From: Alviniconcha marisindica
Taxonomy: Eukaryota > Mollusca > Gastropoda > Provannidae
Assembly (NCBI GenBank): GCA_018857735.1
Contig: JABMCL010003389.1
Coordinates: 485,001 to 549,000 of the forward strand
Reading direction: 5' to 3'
Length of the DNA stretch: 64,000 nucleotides
This document shows, in pieces, positions 20,110 through 33,328 of the stretch. Every line of letters begins with the position of its first letter. The first letter of the stretch is position 1. A model generated the notes under the pieces. It ran no database searches and was not told where the DNA came from. It was given only the letters and a program-made list of their open reading frames with translations. Made by a program: the position numbers and the translations under genes.

Positions 20110-20315
20110 AGGTGTGTGTGTGTGTTTAGCATGTGGGGGAGGGGGTATGTACGCGTGTGTGCATGTGTGTGTGTGTGTATCATGTGGGGGAGGGTACGCG
20201 TGTGTGTGTGGTGTGTGTGTGTGTGTGTGTTTAGCATGTGGGGGAGGGTATGTACGCTGTGTGCATGTATGTGTGTGTGTGTGTGTGTGTATCATGTGGG
20301 GGAGGGGGTATGTAC

Positions 20316-20353
<38 letters not shown>

Positions 20354-20530
20354 AGCATGTGAGGGAGGGGTGTGTACGTGTGTGTGCAGTAGGGGAGGGG
20401 GTATGTACGTGTGTGTGCATGTGTGTGTGTGTGTGTTTAGCATGTGGGGGAGGCGGTATGTACGTATGTGTGTGTGTGTTTGGGTGAGTGTGTAATGGTT
20501 ACGTGGTGTGTGTGGGGGGGGGCGGTGGGT
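20110..20530. repeat. GT-rich minisatellite, unit about 52-60 bp
   Basis: GCATGTGGGGGAGG or TCATGTGGGGGAGG followed by GTATGTACG and (GT)n recurs about seven times (near 20128, 20180, 20233, 20290, 20355, 20440). It lies in the presumed intron after exon A. Frames across it are low-complexity. Confidence 0.8.
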
Positions 20531-20636
20531 TGGGTAAGAGTAGACACGTATTTCGCTACCTGGGTAGGTCATCAGAGACCACCTGCATGTAATGGGGAGG
20601 GTACGACAGCCTAATTCTAATGAAAGACACGCACGC

Positions 20637-20864
<228 letters not shown>

Positions 20865-21019
20865 TCACTCATTCTCACTATGTCTACTCTGTAGGCGGCT
20901 GATCCACTGAATATACTGCCAAACATTTTACCATTACGTGAACGAGTATATGTCTGTCCGTCTCGCCCTCCCTACCCCTTCCTTCTTATACTTCTGATCG
21001 ATCTGTGACGCTGTCGTTT

Positions 21020-21170
21020 CTGTCCCGTGTCCGCCCTTTTCTTTTTCTTTCTGTATTCCTTCTTTATTCTCTCTCAGCTCCCTCCCCCGTCACCTCCACT
21101 GCATTTCTCTGTCTCCTCTCTCACTCCATCATACTTTAGCATTCTCATTCTGTCTCTGTTTCTCTCAGTC

Positions 21171-21224
<54 letters not shown>

Positions 21225-21399
21225 CTTCTCTCTCTCTCTCTCTCTCTCTCCGACTCTTCTCTTTCTTTTTCTATTTTATGTTACCGTCATCCTCCCTCCC
21301 CTTCGTCTACCTCCTCTGCCTCTCTCCATCTTTTTCTTTTTCACTGCTTGGCTGCCCTCTCTGTGTGTGCCTCTGTCTGTCTGTCTGTCTGCCTCTCTG

Positions 21400-21433
<34 letters not shown>

Positions 21434-21445
21434 TTTCCTGTCCTC
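21020..21445. repeat. pyrimidine-rich tract with (TCTG)n and (TC)n
   Basis: About 400 bp almost without purine runs, including (TCTG)n at 21172-21216 and 21375-21415 and (CT)n at 21218-21250. Confidence 0.85.
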
Positions 21446-21989
21446 AGTGTTGTACAAGTTGTAGTGTGAATACGCAACGCCTTTGATTAAGCTTCAGGGA
21501 GGACCTCCAGCGTGTTTTTCGTTCCTTTGAAATGCGGAGCGAAATTAAATATACATGGGTACTTGGACTTTCCTTGCTAGGCACTTACCGGCTTCCCGCA
21601 AGCCTGCTTTCTCTTCTTTTTGTTGTGCCATTCTGTTTAGTCGGCAGGTGCAAAAATCCTCCGGAGGTAGTTCTGAACGTTTGCAACACGATTGTGTTCG
21701 ACTCGAATTTAACCCCTTCACTGCCCTAGCCTGTAAAACTTCCGGGGTCAAAAGTGGACACATACCCCCAAACAGCATAATTATCTGATGGTCCTGTAAC
21801 AAACTTATTTTCAATACTGTGCACTTTGATAGAAATCCTTTCAGGTGCCCATGCGAAGGGAGCGAAAAAGGCCTAATGATTTCAATTTTGGGATTTTCGT
21901 TGGTCGTATTCCGAGTGACGGCGTGGCAGGCATGGCAGCGAAAGGGTTAGTTGTCACGCAACAGGAAGTGGCACACTACTACAGCTACA
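21446..21989. other. no gene recognised
   Basis: Mixed sequence without a supported exon or repeat. Confidence 0.4.
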
Positions 21990-22215
21990 GGGGCCGTACT
22001 GGCTAAGTAGTTTAAGACACTGCCCTGGGATGGATCATCGTGATCCAGTGAAAGCAGCTAGCGTGGGTGCGAGTCCCGGCCGAGGCAGGGTGAAGGACCT
22101 GTTTTCAGTTCGTTTCTGTCAACTCTTGTGCAAAGTCCTCCAGTGCCCCATTAAAATCGCCTTCGTGTTCACAGCACGCACTAAGGTCTTTGTTGTGATC
22201 ACCTGTACATAAAAC
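21990..22215 (+). mobile_element. possible third tRNA-headed SINE
   Basis: GGGGCCGTACTGGCTAAGTA (A-box-like TGGCTAAGTAG) and GGGTGCGAGTCCCGGCC (B-box-like) are spaced about 70 bp apart, followed by a roughly 110-bp body. Only one copy is seen here, so the call is tentative. Confidence 0.45.
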
Positions 22216-22428
22216 AGGGCGCCACGGCTGCTTAAACAGTTATAAATGTAAACACAAGACAAAACGAAATCCACAAATGGACTTTCAAACATTCTGTCTC
22301 TGTGTCTCTCTGCCTCTCTCTATCTCTCTTTCTCCCTCTGTCTGTCTGTGCAATGCAATGCATGCCTCCTCTTCTTTCTAATCCTCCTCCTCCTCCTCCT
22401 CTCTCTCTCTCTCATACGCGCGCACGCA

Positions 22429-22460
<32 letters not shown>

Positions 22461-22933
22461 CACACACACACGCACGCACACACACACCCGAGCACTCACG
22501 CACATGGCATAACGCTTTTCATCATTTAACCACTGAACCATAATTATTTAGTTATCTCACCTGTGCACAGATTGTGGCATGGAAACACACAGATAATGCA
22601 TAACAACAGTAACAGTTTCAAAATGGTGTTTGTTTTGTAGTAACCTACTCTTAAAATCGGAATGTTGCACGTTATTGTGGTAAGCGATGTGGATTTGAGC
22701 AGGACCTGGTTGATAAAAGGTTGGGAAAGAAAGATCCAGGTTTGAGCATTGTTCTGGAGAATTTATATTCAGCTGTATTTAGATTTAATACTGAGCCAGT
22801 TGATTCAGGGATGGCCCGTTTGTTTAATCAAAATCGAGATATTCATATTCGTAATCCATAATCTGGATTCATTTAAACATGAAAGAACAAAAGTCATAAG
22901 ATTCTCAGGATCGAGATAAAGATATGTACCTTC
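22216..22933. other. no gene; pyrimidine and CA/CG microsatellite at 22300-22500
   Basis: CT-rich sequence, then (CGCA)n and (CA)n. The remainder (22510-22933) is mixed sequence with nothing supported. Confidence 0.5.
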
Positions 22934-23359
22934 TGTTCATTCAGCTTTGTTTGCTCCACCGATAACAATGCACAACTTCATGCTGTTATTGAATGGCGCG
23001 TCAAACCTTCGCGAAGCACATGGTTTCGCTCGTCGCGTGCTGTGCCAGAAGGTTGCGTATTTGCCCGTTCTATTCCTGGTTCCGGGCCGCCAGGTTTACG
23101 AGCGTGACACACAAGCGTCAAACCTTGAAGCCAGTTGGGGATATTTTACGCACACACACACGCACACACGCTCCCACGCACGCACGCATGCACACACACA
23201 TACGCACAGTTTCACGCACGCACACACACACACCTTCAGTGCCAATTCATACCCAAAGTTTGGTTCGGTGCGTTCCGCACGCCACCCTGGATGCGGGTTC
23301 GCCGCCATATCCACTCCCAGTGCAGATTCACCCGAAGCGCTCTGGTTCCACCATTCCTG

Positions 23360-23447
23360 TTCATTCCATTCCATTCCATTCCTTCATTCCATTCATTCCT
23401 GCTTCCACTCCATTCCATTCCATTCCATTCCTTCCTTCCATTCCATC
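23360..23447. repeat. (CATTC)n pentamer satellite
   Basis: Degenerate ATTCC/CATTC repeats. The counterpart in unit 2 is 34379-34438. Confidence 0.85.
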
Positions 23448-23639
23448 CCTGAATTCCACCATAAGATTTAATTCTGAATTCCTTCAATTACAAATTCACA
23501 CTCAAGTTCAGTGCAGATTCACACCTTCAGTGCAAATTCACACCCAGGTCGATGATACTATCATGTCCTAACCTTAACTACGTTATGTGCCCCCCCCCCA
23601 CGGTAACTTTGGCGTGTGTGTGTGTGTGTGTGTGGTAAT

Positions 23640-24350
23640 GGTGTGTGTTTATGACAAAGTTTAATCGACCAGAGATGACCCTGTGCGGTTAACAGGACGT
23701 TACAGTGCAATTACTATCTAACTTCATTCCTTCTTTCCTCCTATCTTTCCTTCCTTTCATCTTTCCTCGTCCTTTCTTCCTCCATTTCTCCCTTCTGCAT
23801 TGCGTGGTTCCAGACACGATCTTTCTTTCTTGTTCTCGCTATTTGTTATTATTGTGTTTTCCTGTTTGTTATTCTTCCCCGTTGTGGCAGTTGAACGGTG
23901 TTTTAGTTGGTTTCGGTTTGTCACCTGCTTGTGTCTTACTTTTTCCTGTGCGGTTGACTGTACATTTTTTCTCTTCTGCTGGGTTATTTTAATGTGTTTA
24001 ATTTTTGCATGCCCCTTTACCATCTGTCGCTGTACAACGAGTATGTAATTTTGTCGTCGAAAAAAAGAGAGTAAAATAAACGTTCGTGTTCACAAGTCAG
24101 CCCTTCACAGCCGTAGGGGATATTTTTTACGGCAAAATGGAAACCTTTGTCGCAACAACAAAGCTGATATCGCCCAGATGAAATGCCACACATACCACAC
24201 AAGCAGACACCTCTCACGAGACATATGGGTGTAGGATAAATTTATGCTCACTGAATACACACCCACTGCCCCCACATGACAAATGCTATCCATCGAAAAA
24301 ACCCCACTAGCATTCAATTTCATTACAAATATGCAGGCAAGAACAATGCG
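23640..24350. repeat. most conserved block of unit 1
   Basis: Virtually identical to 34823-35540 (differences only at short A/T runs such as GGGGATATTTTTT versus GGGAATATTTTTTT). Translations in all frames are short and show no known domain, so the conservation reflects recency, not coding. Confidence 0.7.
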
Positions 24351-24358
24351 TGGCTTGT

Positions 24359-24359
<1 letters not shown>

Positions 24360-24423
<64 letters not shown>

Positions 24424-24492
24424 CTTGGATTGTAACACCTCAGGGAGAGAGGGGGGAGGGGCGGAGAGAGAGAGAGAGAGAGAGAGAGAGGT
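24360..24492. repeat. (CA)n and (GA)n tracts
   Basis: CA 24360-24420 and GA 24465-24491. In unit 2 the CA is shorter and interrupted by CTG, and the GA is longer (35641-35694). Confidence 0.9.
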
Positions 24493-25055
24493 TGTTATGA
24501 ATTAGAAAAATCGATGCACGCAAGGGAGTGGCTGGTGCAGTTCATCTTTTGGCACAGAAACTGCTAAATTACACCTAGTTACGCAGTCATTGTACAAGGA
24601 CATCCGGATGATCCAAAGACAGCTATGGATCTCTAGACTCCACAAGAAAGAGCATCGATTTAGAAAACAAACAAAATTCAGCAGCAGAGTAGATTCAGTT
24701 TCTCGATGACGGCCGCGTTATACTACATTATCACGAATTTAAAAAAAGACGAAGAAAAAAGACGAAAAAGACCGAGACTTCCTTGGCCTAGTTCACTTTG
24801 ACCTACATGGTCATAATTGGGACATGTGGCTTGATGATGCGTGACGGAGTCAAAGTTGAAGAGACAGGCACACTTCTAAATCGGGATTCACATGACGGTT
24901 TGGTTTCAGGTGCAGGCCAAATGATAGTTATCAACGCAGAAGCCGCCTTTTTTATGTAAATGTCCCGACTGTTACCTTTGCTGTACAATATTCACTCTCT
25001 TCGTTCAGTACCTCGTTGTCCTCGTGGGTGCAGCTAAGGACGCTGGGGATAGTCG

Positions 25056-25094
<39 letters not shown>

Positions 25095-26164
25095 CAGAGA
25101 ACTGAATGGGATATAGTTCGGTTACGATTAGGCCGACGGCAGTCCCTTGCTAAAACTGCGATGGGGAAAGCAATTTTAAGGCGTCATTTTATACCTGCGT
25201 GTATGGAAACATGAATGGTGAACATGTATGTCAAGGAGACGTCCACGCAGAAGAATAGACATCCACCACGTCTGAATTTGTATTCAAGCTCAAAATTAGC
25301 TTGGGTGTCCACGAAAACGGCACCATAGACCCACGTGAACGTATGGATCAATTTTTATAAATTGATTGATGTATTATTAATTATTGTGTACATTCCATGT
25401 TGACAATAAAAAAATTAAAAAAATCAACATACAAGGGAGTTAATTAGCGCTCGTGAGAGATGTCAAATGGTTGTGCTGATTAGGTGCTTGATATGGTAAA
25501 GATTAACAATTTCGACACACATGTAAAGTAAAAATCAACATGTGCTTCTCTTTTCCTCCCAGTATATAGAGCGCAGGCATGTTTGTCCAGTTAATGTTAA
25601 TGGTTGTTCCAGAGTTTATTTTGTACATAATATATATATATATATATCTGCATTTGGTCATTTTGTTTGTTGCTTATCTTGAAGTATCACTATGTCAAAG
25701 ACTGTGTAAGTTTTCATGTCTGTTTCTGCTTCAAACTTAAAAGGTTTTGTGTAGATTTCGCATTATTTTAGCGCTGTCTCACATTTTTCTTGTAATGTGT
25801 TGTTTCCAGCGAAGTCCGAAAACGTGTGATAATAATGTAACCGAGTGCATCTGAACATTGTGTTTGTGTTGTTGTATGTACTCTGTGTGTCGCTCTGTCG
25901 GTGTTCTTTCGTGTGTGTACGTCATTCGATCTTTTACGTATGTGTTACGTGTTGTGATTTAGACGTCACTATAAAGGAAGAGCGAGAGAAGGCGAGAGGG
26001 AAGAACAACGACCTCTCGTATGTACCATCCAAAACAAAATCAGGAACCTCTGGCCGTGGCTCCTTTGTTGTTCCCTACTTCCAACCTGCAACTTCCACCA
26101 CCGACCATTAGTCCTACCAAAACAAAATTTTCATAAAGTATTATACAAAGCAAAACAACACACT

Positions 26165-26170
26165 GAAACA

Positions 26171-26208
<38 letters not shown>

Positions 26209-26241
26209 CACACACACACACACGCACACACACACACACGC
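26165..26241. repeat. (CA)n microsatellite
   Basis: Interrupted by GCAC and TACAC. The unit 2 counterpart (37647-37704) is purer. Confidence 0.9.
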
Positions 26242-26414
26242 ATTGACTGTAGCAAGAACTGGGTACTAATATTAGGATGGAAATAGTGTTGTGATAAAAG
26301 CACATTTCCAAAACTATATGTTCAATGCTATCGTTTTCGTCATTGCAGAAGCCGCCCTGAGTGTTAGCGGTGACATCCATTTTGTTTAATACTATGTTAG
26401 TAGCTATTACTTTG

Positions 26415-26490
26415 TGGATTATGCGTCGCCCTGATATAACCGCACTGGTTGACTGGGCGTAAAACACGAACTTACTTACTTACGTGTATT
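26415..26490 (+). mobile_element. retroposon 3' tail (TGGGCGTAAAACAC-CTTA type)
   Basis: GCCCTGATATAACCGCACTG, TTGACTGGGCGTAAAACACG and AACTTACTTACTTACG resemble a tail common at the 3' ends of molluscan SINEs (my recollection). Same position in unit 2: 37888-37950. A related GCCTGATGTAACCGCCATAG, GTGACTTAACTTGGGCGTTA occurs at 33484-33524. Confidence 0.5.
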
Positions 26491-26694
26491 ACGCGTTTTT
26501 GTAGCCATTTAAGTTTTACATCTTTAATTTGCTGTCCTTTCGTGAGAGATTGTTCATAATCTCATTTTCGTGAGCAAACAGTCTCGAAGAACCTTGTAAG
26601 AACCATAAGATCAAGGTCAGCTTCTCCAGTGTCCGAGATACTTGCTTTACTGTATGGAGGTCGGGTGGGAGGGGTGTATATTGTCCTATAACAG

Positions 26695-27030
26695 TATTTA
26701 TTACATCAGTGTATATTGTTCTACTGCAGTATTTATTTCATCAGTGTGTATTGTTCTACAGCAGTATTTATTTCATCAGTGTGTATTGTTCTACAGCAGT
26801 ATTTATTTCATCAGTGTGTATTGTTCTACAGCAGTATTTATTTTATCAGTATTGTTCTACAGCAGTATTTATTTCATCAGTGTATATTGTTCTACAGCAG
26901 TATTTATTTCATCAGTGTATATTGTTCTACAGCAGTATTTATTTCATCAGTGTATATTGTTCTACAGCAGTATTTATTTCATCAGTGTGTATGTTGTTCT
27001 GGCAGTATTTGTTTCATCGGTGTATTGCAT
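26695..27030. repeat. 35-bp VNTR, about 9-10 units
   Basis: The unit contains GTATTTATTTCATCAGTGT and ATTGTTCTACAGCA, period 35. The period is 2 mod 3 and the unit lacks stops, so all three plus frames stay open. The peptides are an artefact of the repeat. The counterpart in unit 2 has about 14-15 units. Confidence 0.95.
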
Positions 27031-27772
27031 CCAGCGCCATGAGCTCGTAGAAATGTTTACCGGTGTAGCGCTACAGGGTAGTAGTGGTAGTAGTAGTAGT
27101 GGTAGTGGTAGTGGTAGTAGTAGTATATTTTTGTTGTAGTAGAACCGAACTATGTCTGTCACAAAGTCTGTGAAAACCTGATCGCAGGCACATGAAAACA
27201 CTGTAACGTGCACATAATTATGTTTCCTGGCAAAATGTCTGAAGAAGCAAGAGGACGAGACAAGGAAAGGGGAGATAGAAAAACACAGAATAACGGGCAA
27301 ATTAATCAAAACGCCCAGTCAGCCAGGACGGTTATATTAGAGCGAATACTGGAAACCAGAATGAGGACAACAGACACGCGCTAAAACAACAGCATCAAAA
27401 CAGCAAATATGTCTGTTGGCCTACAACAACAACAAAAATAGCAGCTGCGACAACTCCTAACAACTCTGACTCACGTGTTCTACGTCCATGCCTCGCCTGC
27501 GTGTGAGCAGCTGGTTCACCGAGTCGAGCAATTGGAATATCTACAGACCGTGACGGCAGTGACCCGTGCAAAAAAGTTCACGGCCACTTGACACGCAGAC
27601 AGGGGATGACGGAGGGAAAACGATAGCCACTGTTTTATTCATTTGCAGCAGTTACCTACACCAGCTCAGTCCCGATAGGTCCCAATAGGTCTGCTGGACA
27701 CTGATCCCGATCGCTCAACATGTGTCTTCGCACGCACGTGCGTGAGAGCGAAAGTGCGGGCAGTTTTTCGTT

Positions 27773-27885
<113 letters not shown>

Positions 27886-27896
27886 AGTTAATATGA

Positions 27897-29124
27897 TGTG
27901 AGCAAGTGCTCTTTGTACGTTTTTACAATAATCCCGCCCTGGTTATCAGATCCATGCAATTTCATTACTGTACTGTTAGTAACCCGGAAACCGGAGCAGA
28001 CGACGCTTTTGGTTTGAAGCGCTGCGTGTTGCGTAACGCCACATGGCCTTCACACAGCCGACCGGCGATAGCCACCGGGCGCGCCATTTCAAATCTGTTT
28101 ACTCCCTTAATATTTTTGACCTTGTTTGTTTACCCTCCTTGTTCACCTAGTCTGCAGCCATGACCATGCGTGTAATTTAAATGCTAGAATGTTATTTAAG
28201 ATCTTATTTAGATGCATGGTCGAACTTAATCAATGGCGAGTAACACTCTCTAGGTCATTCTTTTTATAGCCAAATTCGATGCATGGCACATTTCCAGTAG
28301 CCAGTACTAGTGAATAGTAGTGAATCTTGTTTTGACTCGATGAAAGTAATTCTGTGTCGATCAGTGCTTTGTCGTATAGTATTTTGCTTGGTGACTTCAT
28401 GTTTAGTTTTTATTTTGGGTTGAAATTAACTTTATTGGGTATTGTGTACTGTAGAAGCTGAAAGTTATATTCATAGACTTCCGCGATATCACTATCCAGC
28501 TGTAAATAAAGATAACGCTAGGCGAAAGTTCGCACCGATTGTTTTAGTGCTAGTCTTTGGGTGTGTCTTTTGCTTCTCTTACAGAGCGTTGTATTGTAAT
28601 TGTTATGTACCATTTTAACCGAGGGGAGCGTGCTCTTTATTCTGATAAGTTTTAGCGACGAGTTATGTTTTGTACATTGTGTTAGTTATGATTTAGTTGT
28701 ACAGATCTGCTTATAGATAGGTGCCACACTTCCCACTCTTGTTGTAAATTAAAAAAGTCAAGTCATGTGTGCATTTTGTTTATACGGTTTAAAGGTTTGT
28801 AACTGTAGCTTTTATTTGATGTATTTCATGTTTTAATTAGTTTAGTTATTGTTGAGGAAACTGTATTTGTGCAGACCAACACAATGGTCAGCCATTTTGT
28901 GGTCCAGAGGCCGATTTCATTGTAGCGATAGCGTGTGTTCATACGGCCCGCGCAGTTCTCTTATCTGTGCTATGCGTGCGCGTAGGGATTTTTGGGTGTG
29001 CTGAGAGAGTTGTCTGCTGCTGTAGAATAAAAAAGCCTGTTTACCGTCGCCGCCTGCTGTAGTCTCCATTTTTGGCTGACTCCGCTGCCTGTGTCCTGTC
29101 CTTCTACCACTCCACTCCATTACA
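27897..29124 (+). mobile_element. solo LTR, 1228 bp, 4-bp target-site duplication ATGA
   Basis: Starts TGTGAGCAAGTGC and ends CCACTCCACTCCATTACA, i.e. TG...CA ends. It is flanked by ATGA at 27893-27896 and 29125-29128. Related sub-repeats at 30317-30340 and 42060-42080 read TCAATAGTTAAT straight into GAGT...TGAGTTTA, showing the empty site. An AATAAA-type signal (GTAGAATAAAAAAGCC) lies about 100 bp before the 3' end, as expected for R-U5. There is no internal region, so it is a solo LTR. The 4-bp duplication suits a Gypsy-type or similar element; the family is inference. Confidence 0.85.
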
Positions 29125-29253
29125 ATGAGTTTCTGAGTTTATAATTATTTTGTTCTCGATTGTTGTTGTTTTTGTTTGTTTTTTTGGTGAAAAAAAAGTA
29201 TTGTACTTATTCTATTACCCTAGTTAATAAATAAAAAATCGTTCGTTCGTTCG

Positions 29254-29310
<57 letters not shown>

Positions 29311-30242
29311 CAGTCTGAAAGTGGCCAGTCTACAAGTGACATCTCTCTCTCCACAGTCTGAAAGTGGCCAGTCTACATGCGTGCACTCATGCATAAGCAC
29401 ATGCATGCACACACACACAACACATGCACACACACACACCTAGCTAGCACACACAAACACCCTAATATACACACACATATAACTATTTCACACACACAAA
29501 CACAAACACATACAGCACACACATACCAGCAAACAAACCAATACACACATCTTTTTAAACAAAAAAACACGGGCTCGTTAATTTTTTTAATGTTTGGTGG
29601 CTGTGATGTTGAAATTCGCAAACACGCTGAACAAAGTCCGGTTTAAGTACACCAGTATATGCTGCATGGAAAAGGGTAGGGTGGGCGGGGGACTGCGACG
29701 TCATGTACAAAAAATAGGCAAATTAGCCGAGAGAAGATCGAAGGGAACAACAGTGGAAATAGCTGATAATAATTCCTGACTCGACGATTGGCTAATGGAC
29801 TGGATATCTGCGGATGTCGGGTTGTTCCAACCACAACTTTGCCATGTCATCTTGGCGCTTCATTCAGGCCAGTTGGTCTGACTGGTATTGCAAGGGTGCA
29901 TGCACTCGCAGGCGTCACGTTGGCTTATAGATGTTATTGGTGTTCCACATCAATTTTACAGAGACCTGTCTGTTTGTGGAGCATAGGTGACTGTACGATT
30001 GAGAGGACGTTAAGATGCAACAACTAATTCTCTGTCTGTCTGTCTGTCAGTCTGTCTGGGGACGTTAAGATGCAACAACTAATTCTCTGTCTGTCTGTCT
30101 GTCTGGGGACGTTAAGATGCAAAAACTGATTCTCTGTCTGTCTATCTGTCTGTCTGTGTGTCTGTGTGTCTGTGTGTCTGTCTGTGTCCTGTCTCCATGG
30201 GAGTGTCTGTGGCCATAGGTGAGTTTTTGTTAAGTGATCCAT

Positions 30243-30319
<77 letters not shown>
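29125..30319 (+). repeat. S sub-repeat, copy 1 of unit 1
   Basis: Order: GTTTCTGAGTTTATAATTAT, AATAAAAAATCGTTCG, TC tract, CA-rich stretch, core (29560-30005: TTTTTTTAATGTTTGGTGGC, TCGGGTTGTTCCAACCACAA, GCAAGGGTGCATGCACTCGC, GGAGCATAGGTGACTGTACG), then GGGGACGTTAAGATGCAACA/TCTG minisatellite (30007-30175), TC tract and TCAATAGTTAAT. A short stretch CACAGTCTGAAAGTGGCCAG is duplicated within copy 1. Confidence 0.8.
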
Positions 30320-30321
<2 letters not shown>

Positions 30322-31247
30322 AGTTAATGTGAGTGTATGAGTTTATAGTTATTTTTGTTCTCGATTGCTTTTGTTTGTTGTTTGCCCGAGGCTGGATGAA
30401 AAAAAAAGTACTGTACTTACTGACTTTACCCTCGTTAATAAAAAATCGTTTCGTTCTCTCTCTCACTCTCTCTCTCTCTCTCTCTCCTCTCTCTTTCCCT
30501 TCTCCTCCATTTCCTCTCACACTAGCTAGAGCTAGATTCTGTCGAAAACAGCACGAGGCAAATATTAACACAACTTACAGAGGATTAATTAGCAACTGCA
30601 ATTATCAACAATAGAAACCACATGCGTCACCTTTTTTCTTTTTTCTTTTTTTTTAAACAAAAAAACATGGGCACGTTAATTTTTTTAATGTTTGGTGGCT
30701 GTGATGTTGACATTCGCAAACACGCTGAACAAAGTGCGGTTTAAGTACACCAGAATATGCTGCATGGAAAAGGGTAGGGTGGGCGATGGGGGAGGGGAGG
30801 GGGCGGGGGGGGGTGGGGGGGGGTCATGTACAAAAAATAGGCAAATTAGCCGAGAGAAGATCGAAGGGAACAACAGTGGAAATAGCTGATAATAATTCCT
30901 GACTCGACGATTGGTGAATGGACTGGATATCTGCGGATGTCGGGTTGTTCCAACCACAACTTTGCCATGTCATCTTGGCGCTTCATTCAGGCCAGTTGGT
31001 CTGACTGGTATTGCAAGGGTGCATGCACTCGCAGGCGTCACGTTGGCTTATAGATGTTATTAGTGTTCCACATCAATTTTACAGAGACCTGTCTGTTTGT
31101 GGAGCATAGGTGACTGTACGATTGAGGGGACGTTAAGATGCAACAACTAATTCTCTGTCTGTCTGTCTGTCTGGGGACGTTAAGATGCAACAACTAATTT
31201 GCTGTCTGTCTGTCTGTCTGGGGACGTTAAGATGCAACAACTAATTC

Positions 31248-31278
<31 letters not shown>

Positions 31279-31561
31279 GGGGACGTTAAGATGCTACAAC
31301 TAATTATCTGTCTGTCTGTCTGTCTGACTGTCTGGGGACGTTAAGATGCAAAAACTGATTATTTGTCTGTCTATCTGGGGACGTTAAGATGCAACAACTA
31401 ATTCTCTGTCTGTCTGTCTCTGTCTCTCTCTCTCTGTGTCTCTGTCTCTGTCTGTGTGTGTGTCTCTCTCTCTCTCCCTGGCTCAGTTGATTCCATTCCA
31501 TTCCATTTATTTATTATTTATTTCTGCCTGTTGGACAACCCCTCATTCCACTGTCCATTCA

Positions 31562-31616
<55 letters not shown>

Positions 31617-31880
31617 GATTATTATTGTCTTATTGCTGTCTCTGTTCTTAGTGTCCTCTCCCTCTCTGTCTCTTTCTGTGTGTCCTCTCTCCCTCTCTGT
31701 CTCTCTTTCTCTGCCCCACTGAGACACCTGCCACTTTGTCCCTGTGACCCTGTGCGGTTGGCAGTACACTAAAAACTAATTAATAACTAGTCCGCCGCCA
31801 CTTCTTCCCGCACCAACGCATGTCTGCCGGTACGCAGCATCCACCTACCTACTACACACACACCACACACACACACACAC
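30320..31880 (+). repeat. S sub-repeat, copy 2 of unit 1
   Basis: Same order as copy 1: a TCGATTGCTTTTGTTTG start, core 30650-31120, minisatellite 31125-31410 with about six GGGACGTTAAG units, TC tracts, and a 3' extension (TGACCCTGTGCGGTTGGCAG, AACTAATTAATAACTAGTCC). The core matches copy 1 at well over 95%, apart from the G-rich insert 30780-30825. Confidence 0.8.
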
Positions 31881-33191
31881 ACACGCACTAGCTGGGCTAA
31901 GATTCTGTCAAAACAGCACAGGAGCCAAATATTAACCCCTGACTTACAGAGAATTAATTAGCAACTGCAATTATCAACAATAGAAACCACATGCGTCACC
32001 TTTTTTTTTCTTCTTTCTTTTTAAACAAAAAAACATGGCCATGTTAATTTTTTTAATGTTTGGTGGCTGTGATATTGACATTCGCAAACACGCTGAACAA
32101 AGTGCGGTTTAAGTACACAAGAATATGCTGCATGGAAAAGGGTAGGGTGGGTGGTGGGGGGGTGAGGGGGGGGGGGACTGCGACGTCATGTACATGGGGT
32201 GATGGGGGAGGGGAGGGGGTGATGTCATGTACAAAAAATAGGTAAATTAGCCGAGAGAAGAACAAGGGAACAACAGTGGAAATAGTTGATAATAATTCCT
32301 GACTCGACGATTGGCGAATGGACTGGATATCTGCGGATGTCGGGTTGTTCCAACCACAACTTTGCCATGTCATCTTGGCGCTTCATTCAGGCCAGTTGGT
32401 CTCACTGGTATTGCAAGGGTGCATGCACTCGCAGGCGTCACGTTGGCTTATAGATGTTATTAGTGTTCCACATCAATTTTACAGAGACCTGTCTGTTTGT
32501 GGAGCATAGGTGACTGTACGATTGAGAGACGTTAAGATGCAACAACTAATTCTCGGTCTGTCTGTCTTGTCTGGGGACGTTGGAGTCTCACTATCATTCG
32601 CTGTGTCTGTCTGTCTGGCTGGCTGGCTGGCTGGGGACGTTAAGATGCAACAACTAATTCTCTGTCTGTCTGTCTGGGGACGTTAAGATGCAACAACTAA
32701 TTGTCTGTCTGTCTGTCTGTATGGGGACGTTAAGATGCAACAACTAATTCTCTGTCTGTCTGCAATACTTGTCGCAAATGCAGGGACGTTATGATGCAAG
32801 AAACTGATTTGTTTGTCACTTACAATGCAATGCAGGGACGTTAAAAGATGCAACAACTAATTCTCGCAATGCTGTCTGTGCAATATACCAATGCTCTGTG
32901 CCAATATACAATATGCAATGTACCATGATAGCAATGCTGTGATATACCCAATGCAATATATATCACTGTCATGCAATGCTTATATATACAATGCTGCAAT
33001 GCAATGCAATGCAATGCAGTGCTTATTATAGTCTGTCTCTGTCTTTTGTCTCTCTCTGTCTCTGTCTGTCTGTCTCTCTCTCTCCCTCTTCTGTCTGTCT
33101 GTGTCTCTGTCTATCTCTGTCACTGTCTGTCTGCCTCCCTCTATCTCTGTCTCTCTGTCTGTCTGTCTGTCTCTGTCTCTCTCTGTGTCTG

Positions 33192-33232
<41 letters not shown>

Positions 33233-33252
33233 GCAATGCATCTGTCTGTCTG

Positions 33253-33328
<76 letters not shown>

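Noticed and set aside
23705..23992. Conserved 95-residue frame, identical at 34888-35175
   Set aside because: Identity extends equally through flanking non-coding sequence and other frames, so it reflects a recent duplication, not protein constraint. No domain recognised.
24803..24988. Minus-strand frame of 61 residues in unit 1
   Set aside because: It looks protein-like in composition but has no recognisable family, no splice context and indels against unit 2 (36.0-36.2 kb).
26642..27139. A 165-residue Tyr/Ser/Ile-rich reading frame (and its longer relative at 38105-38731)
   Set aside because: Produced by the 35-bp VNTR, open in all three plus frames. No start context, splice sites or domain.
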